A stretch of 64,000 nt of DNA, taken from positions 14,515,572-14,579,571 of the forward strand of contig JANCRA010000009.1 of assembly GCA_024362935.1 (NCBI GenBank). The letters are read 5' to 3'. Shown here piece after piece: positions 13,901 through 27,900 of this stretch (within the stretch, counting starts at the first letter, position 1; the number at the start of each line of letters is the position of its first letter). Under the pieces are notes generated by a model. That model did no database searches, had not been told where the DNA came from, and worked only from the letters and a program-made list of their open reading frames with translations. This stretch comes from Setophaga petechia (lineage: Eukaryota; Chordata; Aves; Passeriformes; Parulidae). The position numbers were made by a program, and so were the translations under genes.

Positions 13901-16900
13901 CTCATCTCCAGGACCACTGTCACCACCCTCAGCATCTCAGAGGGAAAAGATGCACATGCCTTCAGGAAAGCAGGAAAAGCTGCAAAATTTGGAGATAGAG
14001 CCCCACCTCGTGGAAACGACCTCAGGCCCTGCTTACCAGAGGCTTTTGTGGGCTGGTTTGTGAGCCCCAGCATTACCTCACGGCTCATATCCTCCCTGCT
14101 GCTACATTAATTAGTCTAATAAGAGGTTTTATCTCAGTGTCAGTCACAGTCACACCACGCACAGCACAGGCATGGGGTGGTGCCTGGGTCTTCATCTCCC
14201 ATAGCTCAAGATATTCTGTGCAGCCTACATGAATGGTAATGATATTTGTGTTACTATAGAAAAGAAAAAAGGTTTTATTCTTTACACTGGGTTTCTGATT
14301 TAGAGACCTGGTTGAAGGCCAGGCTGACAATCTTCCATTGAAGCAAAGAAATTAAATGGCCTTTTAAGTGGTCCCAAGCCATGGAAAGGCACCAGACAGA
14401 GGAACCCCAAAGACCAAGGGGTTGCCTACAGCCAGGTCAGCTGCCAGGAGAGCACTGGCTGGGGGAGCTGCTCAGCAAGCAAAGAAGGTGCAGCCCAGGA
14501 AAGGCTGCAAGTCAGCAGCTCCTTGAACCCTGTGTTTGCTGGGTTTCAGGATATAGAAATGACCCTCTCCTTATTTCCCCACCTGTACTCAGGGAAGGTG
14601 GTCTCTACCCACATTTTTCATACATTAATTGGGATAGTAAGAACAGTTCATTTTCCTCCACTTTCTGAAAGTGCCCCGGGAAAGTCCTGTGGCACTGAAC
14701 CAAAGGGTACCATGCTTTGAAATAACTATGCAGTGATGATCACATCTCTCAGTGCTTGGCTAAATTATTTTTTTCCCCAAAATAATTCTTTTTTATCCTC
14801 TGTTTCAGTACCCAAATTCCTGTAAACCACAAAGGTGACTTTAAAAGCCTATGACTTGTCACACCAAAGCACAGAGCTCCTCAGCACACAAAAAGTCAGA
14901 GCCACTGGTATATTTGATTATGTTCTCCAGGCTGGGAGTTCCCAATGTTTTGCTCAGGAATCATTATTAGTTGCTAAGATGTGAGAGTTGCTTAGACAGC
15001 CAAGCTCCCCACCAGCACCAGACACTGGTGTGAGGCAGGAGGTGCTCAGCCAAAGCAGTTGTCTTCTGCCAGGGCAGAGAAGCAGCAGCAAAACCCTGGG
15101 CTGTGCCCAAATGCCCTACTGATAATTAGATCAAGTTTTAAGCCCGACTATTTCTTAACCTTTTGCAGTAAAAATGCAGGGACTGTGCAGTGTCAGTATG
15201 CCTGGGATTAATGAGACTCTTCGGTACAGGGTTTGGGGAGGATTCAGGGTTTTGATTTAGATGTTTTATAGAAAGCCTGAACAAGCACAGTGCTAATTAA
15301 TGATTAAGCTGTTAGGAAGCTGCTTTCAATTGATTTTTTAGAGGGGAAAAAGCAAGCTGGAATCTTCATTTCCATGACATACAGGTGTCACACCTGTCAT
15401 GTCACACCTTTACAGAGGAGTGACAGGGCTGGCAGTCTGGACCTGCCACGCTGGGGAGCACAAGGCCCTCAGCACACAGGACTGCAGCAGGGGACACTCT
15501 GTCAGGAACATCCCCAGCCCAGAAATGGTGACAGGGGGAGATGGAGATGACGATGAAGAGGAGGTGATGGTGAAGATTGACTCCTGTGCCCAGCAGAGCT
15601 GACAGTAACATCTCCCTTCAGGGCTCACCCCTTGCACAGGTGCCAGCAGTGGAGGCAGAAGTTTGGATGCTGTCCCCGTGTCCGGCATGGCTCACACGAG
15701 TTTCCGAGCTCAGGATGCCCATGATGCCCCCTGAACACCCCTGCACCGTCCACGGGCTGCATTTGAGGTAAACCCTCCTTCCAAGCCTCCTTGCCTGCCT
15801 TGGCTGCCGCCTGCGGCTGGGGCTCCCTGGGTGGCTGCGGGGTGGAGTTTTCCCGCTGGTGCCTGGTGCATGGGTGACATCTACCGGCCGTGCCTTCAGC
15901 CTTGTTTTATGCTTTTACCACTAAAATACCCGTGCCAAGGAAAGTGACGCTGGAGGCTGTGCGCTGTTTGAACTGCTCGTTTAACTGTGCCAGGGTCAAA
16001 GCCGATAGATTACTTTTCTAACAGTGTGAAGGCTGTGTGTCTCATGCCACGGACCTTCTCTGGGGTTTGACAAACAGCTGGGAATTCAAGTGGAGCAGTG
16101 CAAAGCTGTAGGAAATCTTGAAACATGAGTAGAGGTTATCCCCCTGTAGTTTATTCCCCTGCAATTCATATTAGATTTTGGATCTATTTCTTTTATTGAG
16201 AATTCACAACCATTCCAGAGCACAACTAAAAATATGAAATAATATTACTGAAGTTTTCTTTACAGAAAATTGCTGCCACTTATTTGAGGATCTGTTTTAG
16301 AATGGCAAAATAATGCTCATCTCTCTAATATTTTTTTACCTTTTGAAGAGTATAAGGTAAAATTAGGAAAAAGCACCTGCCTAGCTGTGACCAAAACCTA
16401 GAATAGTAACTAATCCAACACATATTTTAAAAAATTAAATATTTGTGTCATTTTTTAAAAAAATACTTCAAGGCTACTGGCTTTTGTTGTATTGGTGTTG
16501 GATGAAATATTATAGTTAAGCTCCAGTTTGTAACACTTGGATCCATGCTCAACAATCCAGCCCTGGCTGGATACAACTCACCGAGTGCCTGGCTGTGGGC
16601 ACAGCCAGAAAGCTGGATCAGGAGCTGGAGCAGTGTTGCTCCACATCCTGGCTCTTGCATGAGGCTGAACCTTGCAAATTCTTATCAATGCAGCCATAAA
16701 GAAAAAAAGTTGTAAATACACTACTCAAAGGGTCAAATTCAAAGGTGAATAGAAAGTAAACAACCTCATACTTTCAAATACTGTCATTTTAAAGTTTTTT
16801 ATTATTTTGTTACCTGGCATATAATTTGTGAGTGTTTAGGTAAGGTGAGGCAGTAGTAGAGACAGTATAAGCAGTACCTTGGCATTCCCACAGTGTCATA

Positions 16901-17059
16901 GCACCCACAGCCACTGTAATATCTGCAGTGCCATAAACGTTAATCCAGCTTGTCCTCTTTCCTCATGTTACTTCTTCACACCTTTAGTCAGCTCCTAAAG
17001 CACAAGACTGGCACAGGACAACCAAACTGCAGAGAAGCCTTGGGTGTTCTCAAGGATGA

Positions 17060-17694
17060 AAGGCTGGACATGAGCCAACAAGGCTTGTAGCCCAGAAGGC
17101 AAACCACATCCTGGGAAAGCAGTGTGGCCAGCCAGAGGGGATTCTGCACCTCCACTCTGCCCTCATGAGAGCCCCCTTGGGGTGTTGTGTCCAGCTCTGG
17201 GGTCCTCAGCACAGGAAAGATGTTGGAGGGAGTCCAGAGGAGGGCACCATGGACGATCAGAGAGCTGGAGTGCCTCTCTTGTGAAGACAAGTTGAGCGAG
17301 CTGGGGTTGTTTAGCCTGGAGAAAAGAAGGATCCAGGCAGACCTTATAGCACTTTCCAGTACCTGAAAGGGTCTTATAAAAAGGAGGGACAGGAACTTTT
17401 TGTATGGGCAGATGACAGGGCAAGGGGCAATTGTTTTAATCTGAAAGAGGGCAGGTTTAGATTAGATATTAGGAAGAAATGCTTTACTCTGAGGGTGGTG
17501 TAGCCCTGGAACAGGCTGTTCAGAGAAGGTGTGGATGCCCCACCCCTGGAAGTTTTTAAGGCCAGGTTGGGTGGAGTTCTGAGCAACCTGTCTAGTGAAT
17601 GGCATCCCTGCCCATAGCACCCATGGGATGTTGGAGCTAGATGATCTTAAAGATGCCTTCCAATCCAAACCATTCTATGATTCTCATTCTGTGA
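17060..17694 (+). mobile_element. CR1 LINE, longest well-kept copy in the window
   Basis: The copy runs from GGCTGGACATGAGCCAACAA and AACCACATCCTGG, through AGAGCTGGAGTGCCTCTC, TTTAGCCTGGAGAAAAG, CAGGTTTAGATTAGATATTA and CCTGGAACAGGCTGTTCAGA, to ATTCTATGATTCT. The last word is the octamer-type 3' end of CR1. It covers the last part of the reverse-transcriptase-side sequence and the 3' UTR, with no intact open frame. Confidence 0.95.
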
Positions 17695-19909
17695 TGGGAA
17701 ACTGGTTCAGGCTGGGAGAAGGCAGCACCTGTTGCAGTCTCCAAGGCTGCCAGTTCTTCCCCTACAATGTCCCAGTCCTCCTGTGCACTGACTGAACATC
17801 TCAGGTACCATCCTGGGGTTCTGCTCTCTGCTTTGATCGCTGAGGAAATTCTGTCCATGACCAGTTCCTGAAGAATCTGCTGTGACCTGAGAGCCTGGTC
17901 TTATGTATGTGCTGTGTTGAATCCCATTTTCTAAAAGCTGCTTGAGAATTTCTCTGAGGGCATCCAATGTGGTGCTTTTCAGATACCCACAGAGACTAAA
18001 TAATTTTTTCCCTGTGAAAAAGGGTGTCAGGTTTATTTGGTATTACCTACCTTTTCTAGATCAATGTTCTTCCTATTTTTTTTTTTTAATTCATGTTTTT
18101 GTGTCCACTTCTTTGGATTTCATTATTCAGCCCTTCATGGGCATGTAAATTAATAGGCCCATAAATTTTTCCTGTCTTCCATACTCCTTCTGAGTAACCT
18201 CATCTCAATCCTCCTTGATTATATATCTTCTGCAGATCAACAGATATCACCTCCTGCTGTTAATAAATTGCCTTTATTACTTCATTTATATATTTTCTAA
18301 TCTAAATTTCTCCTGATTAACTCCATTTGATCACTGAGAAAACTTCCCCATGCTCCAGTGCAGGGTGTTAGCTCATCCATTAGTCACTGCTTCCCCAGCA
18401 GTCAACCCCAAAGATTGGAACACTATAAGCAAGCACAGTATATTTCATGTGTGATGCAAATGACTAATACTATGTTTCATTTTGTGTATTATAAAATAAA
18501 CTCCTTCTGGAGATACAAGAATGCAAATCATGCAGAAAATTATTTGTTCAGATTGTCAACCATGTGGAAGAAGAGTGTTTATCAACTTTAATGTCTGATC
18601 TCCAATAATAGACTGGATGAAATTGAATGTAGCTCATCTTCTGGTGCTCTTTTGGATAAAATCTGTAAAGAAAGATCCTATAAGGAAAGTTTCTGCATGT
18701 TAACATCCTGCACTTTTATTTTTTTTAAGAACATGATTTAGCAGATGTCCTTTGGCAAAATTCTCTCTTAAATGTTCTGCTCACCTACCCCCAGCTGACA
18801 TCTTCCAACCCTTTAATGGTACCTCACAATTATTGCTTTTGAAGCCCTTAGAATTTACAGCTGTATAAATGTCAGTGCTGTTCTGTAAAAATGTCAGTTA
18901 TGTGAAAATCTTGGAAAGCTGCCCAGCTATGATACCGCCAGGAATTTGGATATAAGTGCAACATGACTGGTTTGGATTCGAAGGAGACTAGAGCAAGTTT
19001 TTTTGATTGATAGTTCCTAATAATCATGCTCTGAGTGTCGGAATAGAGTTTACTGTGGTTTAGATTTATCCATTCCTGCAGAGGAAGAAATTGCTCTGGC
19101 AGCTTCTCCATAAACCACATTTTTTGGGATGCCACCAGGTGGTGCCAGCAAGTCAGGGAAACAAGAGCGGGACAGACTCGGGGAAATCAGCCTGGATCTG
19201 AGGATGAGACAGCTCCCAGGACCTCTTCTTTCTGTTTCTAGTCGGGAACGTCAATCCCAATCCCTTCCAGCTGCTCTTAAAATATTTTTCATGTTTTTGT
19301 ATCACACTTCAGAAGCCTATTTTAAGACTCAGCTCAGGATGCTGTAGGGCAGTTGGCATGCCCTCAAAAATGTCCTTTTTATAAAAAGACAAGCACTACT
19401 GTTGTTTCTCCTAGTTCCTACAACTGTTTATAATCAAATGACGTGGAAAATCTAGTAATCTTTATGTCTTAATCCTTCAAGCCTCATTTCTTTTGGATTA
19501 ATATTTGACTATGACTATTTTTGTTACTTAGTCATTGCAAAAATCAAAGCAAATTCCAGTGCTTTTTTAAGAAATCAGTCATTCCAAGCTGTGTACCAGA
19601 CTCTTTCTTCTGAGCTCATTTTGCTCACATCCTGTTAAGCTGCTGTCAGGATATTTCCCATCTTTGAGTCTGGATGTAAAATTAAGTCCTGCTCGAATTT
19701 AAATGGCATGGAAAACTCACATGGAGTTTTGTGAGGAAGCCCAGAGATCCACGGAGAGTGGAGCTGTAATGTTGCTCTTGCCATGGGGTGGTAACAGGGC
19801 CAGGAAAATACCCTATAGCCTCATCATTTCACACAAGCTGGGCAAAAGGTTGGGGTACATAGGTTGTTTCTCAGCGTTTGCTTATACAGGCTGAAGTAAA
19901 AAGAACATT

Positions 19910-20080
19910 GTAGTGGATCAAGTGAAGGGATTATCCCCTCTAATCACCCTTCATTATACCATATCTACATACTGCATCCAGTTTTGTATTCCCCAATACA
20001 GGAAAAATAAGATGGAGATGATGGAGAGAATTCAGCACAGGTCATCAAGACATATTCCTGGATGTGAGTAGGATGAATTA
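19910..20080 (+). mobile_element. Old CR1 LINE fragment
   Basis: The order of TACTGCATCCAGTTTTGTAT, TCCCCAATACAGGAAAAATA, GATGGAGATGATGGAGAGA and TTCAGCACAGGTCATCAA follows the CR1 reverse-transcriptase-end sequence. Divergence is high and the edges are uncertain. Confidence 0.7.
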
Positions 20081-21772
20081 CCTTTAAGTGCTTTTCTCTC
20101 TCCTCTGATTACAGAGGGAGCCTAAATACCTAAAGTTAGGCTATATGAATCTCCTATGAGGTGAATTTCTGAAAGTTGTAGGGGGGTCTGGACCAGAAGG
20201 ACTGAAAGCCTGATTTTCTTGAGTATTTAGCAGCTGCTCCAGCAACTGATTTGGACTTGGTTTTAAGCTTGTCCCTGTGAGTGTCCGGTTTGTCATTTTT
20301 CATTGGTTCCACCTGTGCGAATGTTAACCTTTAGCCAAGCTTTCATCACAGGTTACTCACTGAATGCATGTAAAACCTCTATATCTACACCACCATCTTT
20401 CAGGTGATCCAATCATCATTTCAACAGTAATTTTTGCATTGACCCAAGAAGAATAAGTCCATATCATCAGCTGAGTCAGCTTTTATGGGTAACAGATTCC
20501 ATAGACCAGAAGCATCCTACAGACTTGTGTGTAGCCCTAAGAGAGAAATGGTTGTGATCAGCAATTCCTGCTCTGCGATCTGCATTTGAGTGCCTTGCCA
20601 ATTGATAGTGTGATGCTGAGGTAGCCATGGAAGTCAGTACCTCCTGCTCCCAGGGTTCAGCCTCCTAATCCACTCTCATTTTCAAAGGTGGAAGCTGAAG
20701 GTGCTTGGCAGTGCAGGAAATGAGGCCTCTTGTGCAAGTCTGTAAATGCAGCTATAGATGTCGAGATGACATAAAGAAGAAAACAGATACAGCTGTCTCT
20801 TACATGTCTGCTGCCTTATAGACTCCTGAAACTATTATTGCACAGAGCTCTTGGTGGCCACAATTTAAGTGGTAACAGCTGTAGCAGAAAAAAACATCCT
20901 AGTGTCTTCCTCACTGCATCTACAAGACACAGTAAGGGATTTTAAATATTACTTTTATCTCAAAGTCACAAGATATATGGTGAAACTCTACCTCTCCTTA
21001 AAGAAGTGGATACTCTTGGAAGGTCAAATTGTTAGAAAGCTGTTTGCGTTATTTAGTCATCTCAAGATGATTTCACAATTGTAAAATAATACAAAGAAAT
21101 TGCACTTTTTTATTTTATTCTTCTTAGTTTGCCATTCCTGCAAAAGCTCTCTGCCAACAGAGCATACAGTGTCTGTGCATGCAGTCTCCTTCTGTAACAG
21201 TGACATTTAGGCACAGCTATTTAAGAACTCAGTGTAAGAGACTCTGCTACAGGTTGTATTTGATAACAGCAGAGGTGCCAGGGAGTCTGTGACCTTTAGT
21301 GCAATAAAACAGTGGGATAACAAGGATCAAAATTTAAATCCTGAGGACCCACAACAAGCATGGCTGGTGCTGAACCCTTGAAGGAAAGGCATCTTTGGAG
21401 CTGTCGGTCATAGCCTGCTTGATATGTCACATTAGCATCTTTTCCATGCTGACCCCACTGAAATGTCACAGCCCATTTATTTCATCCCAAGCATCCAGTG
21501 CCAGTGCTTGTGGCACAAGGTTACATTAGCCCTGAAAGATTTCCTGTGCATTGGCCTGAAGACAGAAGAAAAATAGGGGTGCTCTGTGCTCTAGCTTGGT
21601 CAGTCAAATTGACCTCTCAGAGCAGCCTTACATGGATCTATCCCAGGTTTTCAGCATCATAATCTGAGGGAAGTTTTTTGCTTGTGTTGCAGAGAAGCAT
21701 GCTCTCCTCCAAAGGGATGGCAGATGTGTGTGTGGGAAGAAACCTCAACTAGTCCCTACAGGAGGAATAATA

Positions 21773-21985
21773 AAATCATAGAATCATTTAGGTTGGAAAA
21801 GACCTCTCAGATCATCACGTCCAACCATTAACCCAGCACTGCCAGGTCCGCCACTAAACTGCCCCCAAGTGCCACATCTACACATCTTTTAAACACCTCC
21901 AGGGCTGGCTACTCCACCACTTCCCTGGGCAGCCTCTTCTAATGCCTGACCATCCTTTCACGAAAGAAATTTATCCGAAGGAAAA
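21773..21985 (-). mobile_element. CR1 LINE 3' fragment, minus strand
   Basis: It begins AAATCATAGAATCATTTAGG and continues TTGGAAAAGACCTCTCAGAT, CCAACCATTAACCCAGCACTG, ACCACTTCCCTGGGCAGCC and GAAAGAAATTTATCC on the plus strand. This is the complement of a CR1 tail. Confidence 0.92.
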
Positions 21986-24900
21986 GAAAGTCCTTTCCAT
22001 AGGGACAAGGAGAGCAAACTGTGTAGGGAGCTCTGTCACCTTCTTCACAGAGTGTAGGACTTCCTCATATCTTGCCTCTATCATCAACATTTGTTTCCAT
22101 GCTTGCATGTGTCAGTTTATCAGAAACAGCACACTCACCTCCAGAGGCAATGCGAGAAGAGGCATGTCCCAGAAGACAGATACATGTCAACATATTCCTC
22201 CTCACTGGTGGTCAATGCTACTGCACCACCATGGCATAAGAACCTACACAGAAGAGAGTAAAACTTTTCCAAGTCTTCCATTGATGTTGTTTTCTGGAGA
22301 AAAAAAAAAAAAAATTATAGAGAAAGTTTTAGAAGCAATTAATATGTAGATGAACCAATAGCCAAATTATCCTTGTAGACCTTGGTGTACAGTTCTCAAT
22401 ACAGGGCAATAAAACCTGGGAAACAGGAGCTCAGTGTCCTTCAGCAAAAACCAAACAAAACCTTCCTTAGTTATTTTAGAAAGCTGAATAGCACTGCATA
22501 AATATATTTTCCTCCTTCAAAAGGCAGGTCATAGCAGCCTTAATTATCAGAGGGACAGAATGGAAACAATATAAAAATAAATCCTTTGAAAGTTTGCTCT
22601 CATTACCACATTTGGCATATTTAAGCATAAACACCATCTGTGTTTATCAAGAAACATAGCAATAGCTGCCGTCCGATCCCACAGTGACACCAGTGTTTAT
22701 GGAGATTTACAGTAAGGGCACAGGCAAGGCTTCCACAGAAACTGAGCTTCTCTGAAAGGATTTGCTCAGTCGCCAGCTGCTCACGTAGATGAAGGCACTT
22801 TTGCCAAGAGAAGCATCATCACAGAAGGAAAGCAAAACCTCAAATCTCTCATGGAAGTTTCTTCTGGCAACCCCAAGGAGGAAAATAGCAGCAAAAGTTG
22901 CTCACAGCGAAGGATGAAGCCATAAAACACACGTTGTGCTTTTAGCATTGTAGCTGCCAGGGCGGGAGGAGGAGCATCTGCGGCTCTGGGGTGAGCTCAC
23001 TGCTCTGCCCCCCTCGCTGGCAGAACGGGCCCTTCCTGCTCTCTGCCTTTGCAGCAGGCTGGGAATGCTGGAGGGGACTCGCCCTGGCAGACCAGCTCCC
23101 AGGCAGGGAGGGAGTGGTTTGTGACCCGACTGGGCGCAGCACTCTTGCACCAGTCTCCCTCATCCAACTCCGGTGCAACAACAGACCCGGGGGGATTGTA
23201 GGCAAACAGGTGCCAGTGGGAGCAATTCCTCTACAGATGCTGTGGTAGCTTGCACTGCCAGCCACCTGTGCCCATGGGTTTGGACCCGGGTTATATTTAT
23301 TTGGTCTCTCCTTGATCCTACAACATCCTTCTGTGCAGAAGTAATAGCAGAGGGAAAAAACGAGGACAAGAGCAGAGGCAAAACATGCCCTACCAGGATG
23401 CAATGTTGCCAAGGGGCAATGATGGCTTCATCACAACCTAGACACTGTTGTCTAGCTCAGCACAGGCTTTTGGAATCCTCCCACCAGGACCAAACTGTCC
23501 CATGGATGTGGATCCAGACAGCTGATCAGCAACAACCAGCAACATATCCTCTGTGAACGTGAAGCCCTGAGCTGTCTGAAACACAAAGGCATAGGCAACG
23601 ACAGGCCTGCCTTCACTGCAGGCTGTGGCACCAGTCTTTGCTTCTCCTTTGCTGACACACAAGATTTAGGCAGACTGCTCATACTAAAATCCCAGTGTGC
23701 TTTAGCTTCACCACGCAAAAGAGCTGTGTGAATAAATGTCAACTATTTTTAGATGATAGAAATATGTGAATACATAACAAGCTCTTTTGCACTGAAAGAT
23801 TAGAAGAAAAATACATGGACATCCAAAGTACATCACCTAAATCTGAACAGCCTGGAACAGCATCTGATTTCCACTGCTCTAGCCTCATTTGCCCAAAACC
23901 AGTTAAGACTGATACCAATATTCTCAGCATAATTTGGCTCTTCCTTCTTGTAGAGGTGGCATTGAGTGGCCTGATTGTGATAGAGATACAGTGACTGATG
24001 CAAAGGCAATCCAATTAAAATTAAAACAAATTAAAAATCCACAGTATTGATGTTAATTTTTTTTAATTCCAGCCTGATGGCTTTATGAGAAGCGGAACTG
24101 TGAAAGTTACCAAAAACTGTAGGCAGCATTTTCACTGCCTAAACTCTTTCACCAATATGTCCATAGTATTTAATTTGAATTTTCCTTTTCTTAATTTTCT
24201 CTCATTTACCCTAATTACATTGTCAGTGTGCTTGCCTGAGTAATTTTTTTCTATCAACAGTGTTTACTCTCCTCAGATATTTACAGACTGCTTTTACATC
24301 TGCCCAAACATATGTGTTATACATCAGAAAAACCTTATTCTGCTTTATGATTTTACTTTAGAAGTTGATCACTCCCGTCTTCTCCTGAAATTGTGGCTTT
24401 GCTCTGGATTCTGTCATCCCTGCTCAGTGTACGCTCCCAGAGGCTTTGAAGGCAGCAAGGAAGGCCTACATGGTAAACACCCTGTCCCAGACAGAGAAGC
24501 AATTTTCAACCTGTGCTTTACTCTAAGAACACAAGAAATCCTACTTGCTTTACCGAGATTACATATGCCCTTAAAATAAAACCTTGCTCAGCTGCTGTGC
24601 TGGAGTGGGTCCAGAGGGTTCTGTTCTACATCAAGCCCATTAAAAAAGGTCTTTTCACCCATTTCTCCATGACAAAATGCATGTGTGTGAATAGAGTTCA
24701 GGGTGTGTTCTCTTGCAAATATTTGATTTGCTGCTCACTGTCACTTCAGCGTCTCTGGATGTGCTCTTGTACCTGTGCTTCTCCTTCCTAAACATTTGGG
24801 GCTTATGTATCTTTCCTGAACAACTTCACGTTCCTCCAAGCCAAGACACATTCTTGTTATTTTTTTGTCTGGCTTTAAAAGAGCATTTGAACAAGTGGAG

Positions 24901-27900
24901 GGATGAAGAGAAATTGAGAAAATACAACTTATGGTGGGAACGTAGGTGGAGTGGTTTCCTGGTGGATTTCTGCTGAGTCACTGGATTATTTTCCACCAGC
25001 TCCAAGATTTTATCAGTGGCTGTGGTGGTCCTAATGTACCTGTCTCATAGAACTTCCCTGGTATCTGTGAAGACATTGGTCCTTTTCTCCTGCTTCCCCA
25101 TGCTGACATGCCCAGCATGTCTTTTTCTCCTGTACATAGCTATTTATTTTTGTGAAAATAGTGGGACACATCAGTTTATGTCAGTCAAAATTTGATAGTG
25201 CAGGAATAAGGAGGAACACCTGCATACATGCTTTTCTGCCTAAACCATGGCATAGCAAGAGCTTCATTTGTGTAGCAAGCTTGGCTAAAAGAAGACTTGC
25301 TTGAGGAAACAAGGAGTTGTCCTAGATGAGTTATGGAGAGTTGTACCATGATAATCACATTCTCATTCCTTTTAAGCTAACAGCTGACAAAATCAGGGAG
25401 ATCTGCAATGCTGAATGGCTTTAAAGACAGATCTGCTTTACTTAGATGTCCAAGTATGGGCCTCAGTCTGTAATGCCACTCCTACAGATCTTGTAGCTGA
25501 AGCTCTCCAGGTCTGGCTACACACTGCACTGGTAAGGCAGACAGATGCTGGTGACTGCTTCAAATAGAACAAGTTTGAAGATGTGACATCTGTGGCGTGA
25601 AGGAAAAACAGTATCAGCATATTGGAGCTGCAGGGGTCCACATGAACAGTTGCTACATGCACCAGAGGCTTCATCTGTGATACTCAGACAGTGAAATGGC
25701 CACAAGCACAGCTCAGAGAGCTGGAAGATGTGTGGGGTAAGAGTGAAGGGCACCCAGCAGCCCTGTGGTGAAAAATGGTGTGTGCCAATGGAGCTGCCAT
25801 CCTGCCTATCCACAGAGGGCATGAGCAGCCATAGCTCTACTCATGATGAGGAAATCCGGGCCTGGCACTGCCAGCACTGGTGGAGCAATTAACTGGGACC
25901 CTTGACACACCCATACACAGCAAGTCTTGCCTCCAAGGTGATGGTACACCTGGACTCTTCTGTCTGGCTGGCTTATTTTTTCATGAGTTGAGATCTCACA
26001 AATCTTGTGCTGTTGACCCCAAGGAAATTTTCTGCTGGGATGCCTGATTGCTCCTTTTGGTTCTTCTGTTGACCTAGAACAGATTGTAGAGCAACCAAGT
26101 GTGAGGGTAATGCAGAGGGATGAACCCCATTGACTGCTACTGTACATGTGCAGTGAACATATCCGTGGCAGTGTGCATTTGTTTGGATAACCTGCCTGCA
26201 CCTACAGCTCAGGTGTAGATCCATACAGTCCATTGCACTTGTATGTACACTGAGTCTCTTGGGAGCTGAACTGTGCCCAGGTGCTTGCTGCACCAAAGGG
26301 TGGCTGCTGGGCATAAAAACTGTGCCAGAGGTGTGCTAAGTATTCCACCAGGACAGATGCAGGCCGGTGGTGGAGGCCCATGTCCTGTCCCTTCCTAGTT
26401 TGTCTGCATAGGTGTATCCAGTGACCAAAAGGGGACCCAGAAGAAGAGCAAGGCAAGGGCAGTCTCTGGCAGGGGTGACGGTGTAAGAGCTGAGCTGTAG
26501 CTGGAGTAACAAGCCAAGCCACCACACCACACAGCTGAGTTGCCAAAAGAGGTGAGCCCGGACCTCTGCAGAGCCAGCAGGAGGGGTCAGGTTGGAAGGA
26601 ACAGGCAGAGGGGGAACAGTTAGAGGGGGAAAAACCATTCACACCAGGCTGGAAGGACCCCCCATGCACCTAGGGACTGGATGGGCCATTTCTTTAAGAA
26701 AAATCATCCTCTGGCTCAGAGCCCAGACTCTTAAATCTGCTGTGAATCAAGCTGCCCTCTTTCAGCACTGCACATACCTTTCATATTTCCTTCCCTCAAG
26801 GCACTGCTTTGTGATGATTAATGAATTATGAAGGTCATCTTTTGAGTCTTCAGCTCTTGCAGAACTTGAAAGAAAACAAAATCCAGAAAAGTTTGATCTG
26901 AAAGTGTCATGACAAATGCATCCATTTTACTTTATTTATGATTATGTTCACAATGACTTATTAAGTACGTTCTTTAAATAGGCACAACTTGAGACTGTTT
27001 GTGAAATACTGGGATTTTCTGCCTTTAAACATCTGCTGCCTATTTCTTAAGGACCATTTGGGTAACACTAGATCATGTACAGATATGCATCTATTTCCTG
27101 GAAATTGCTTAAGCATACTTCAAAAATGTAGAAATCTGCACCTTTACCACCCAAGAAAACCTAAAACCAAAATGAATGAGACTGGGCAGTCTCTAGCTGA
27201 GAGAAATACAATAAATCTACCCTGCACATGAACTGTGTTGGTATGTGAGATTGGAAAGCTTACTGGCAGGAGACAGGGAAGTTGACTGTAAGTCTGTATA
27301 ACTCAGACTAATGATTTATCATGCTGCTTAAAGCAACCTGGCTATTTGAACACTGTGCTTAGTGTGCTTTTTCTAATGGTGTGCATATTGAATAAACATC
27401 TAGACTTGCATCTTCTTCCACAGCTGATGATGCTCTGGATGAGAACTTCCTTTTGAGTGTTGATATCATTATATGGTTGATAATTTATATCCTTGGGGAA
27501 TCTTCTTTTAGATGCCAAGTACAAAGAGGTAGATATTAGCAACATCTGCAGGATAAGCTTTTAATGAGATGTGCTCTTGACAAATATCTTCATGATGTTT
27601 GATGTCTCACCTCTTCTCTCTCTGTAAGAGTCTGACTGCACAATGACATCCAGTGGTTATATAGACAGTGTTAGACCTTCTCCAGTCTGGCTGCTTCTTG
27701 GCTTTCCTTTTTGTAACTCTCTTGTCTCTAATCAAAAGGAAGTAAGAAAATTAAGTCAGATTCAGCCTTCAAAGTCCAGCTGCTGCAGAGTGCTCCATAG
27801 CATTTCTTGCAGCTTCCTACCTTCCTTGCTCTTCAGCCCATCACAGCCTCGATGTTCCTCTGAATAATGGCATGTCCTGCCCAAGTTTGTTTGTCTGTTA

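Larger units (their letters stand above)
8541..17059. other. Intergenic with CR1 fragment and small tandem repeats
   Basis: It holds the CR1 piece at 11.3 kb and tandem repeats at 12.46 and 13.74-13.90 kb. The stretch at about 15120-15370 is AT-rich with several TAATTA/ATTAG-type homeodomain words and could be conserved regulatory DNA. No coding exon is supported. Confidence 0.6.

Noticed and set aside
22942..23412. GC-richer block with 156-codon open frame, considered as a CpG-island exon
   Set aside because: CpG dinucleotides are too sparse for an island and the product is unrecognised.
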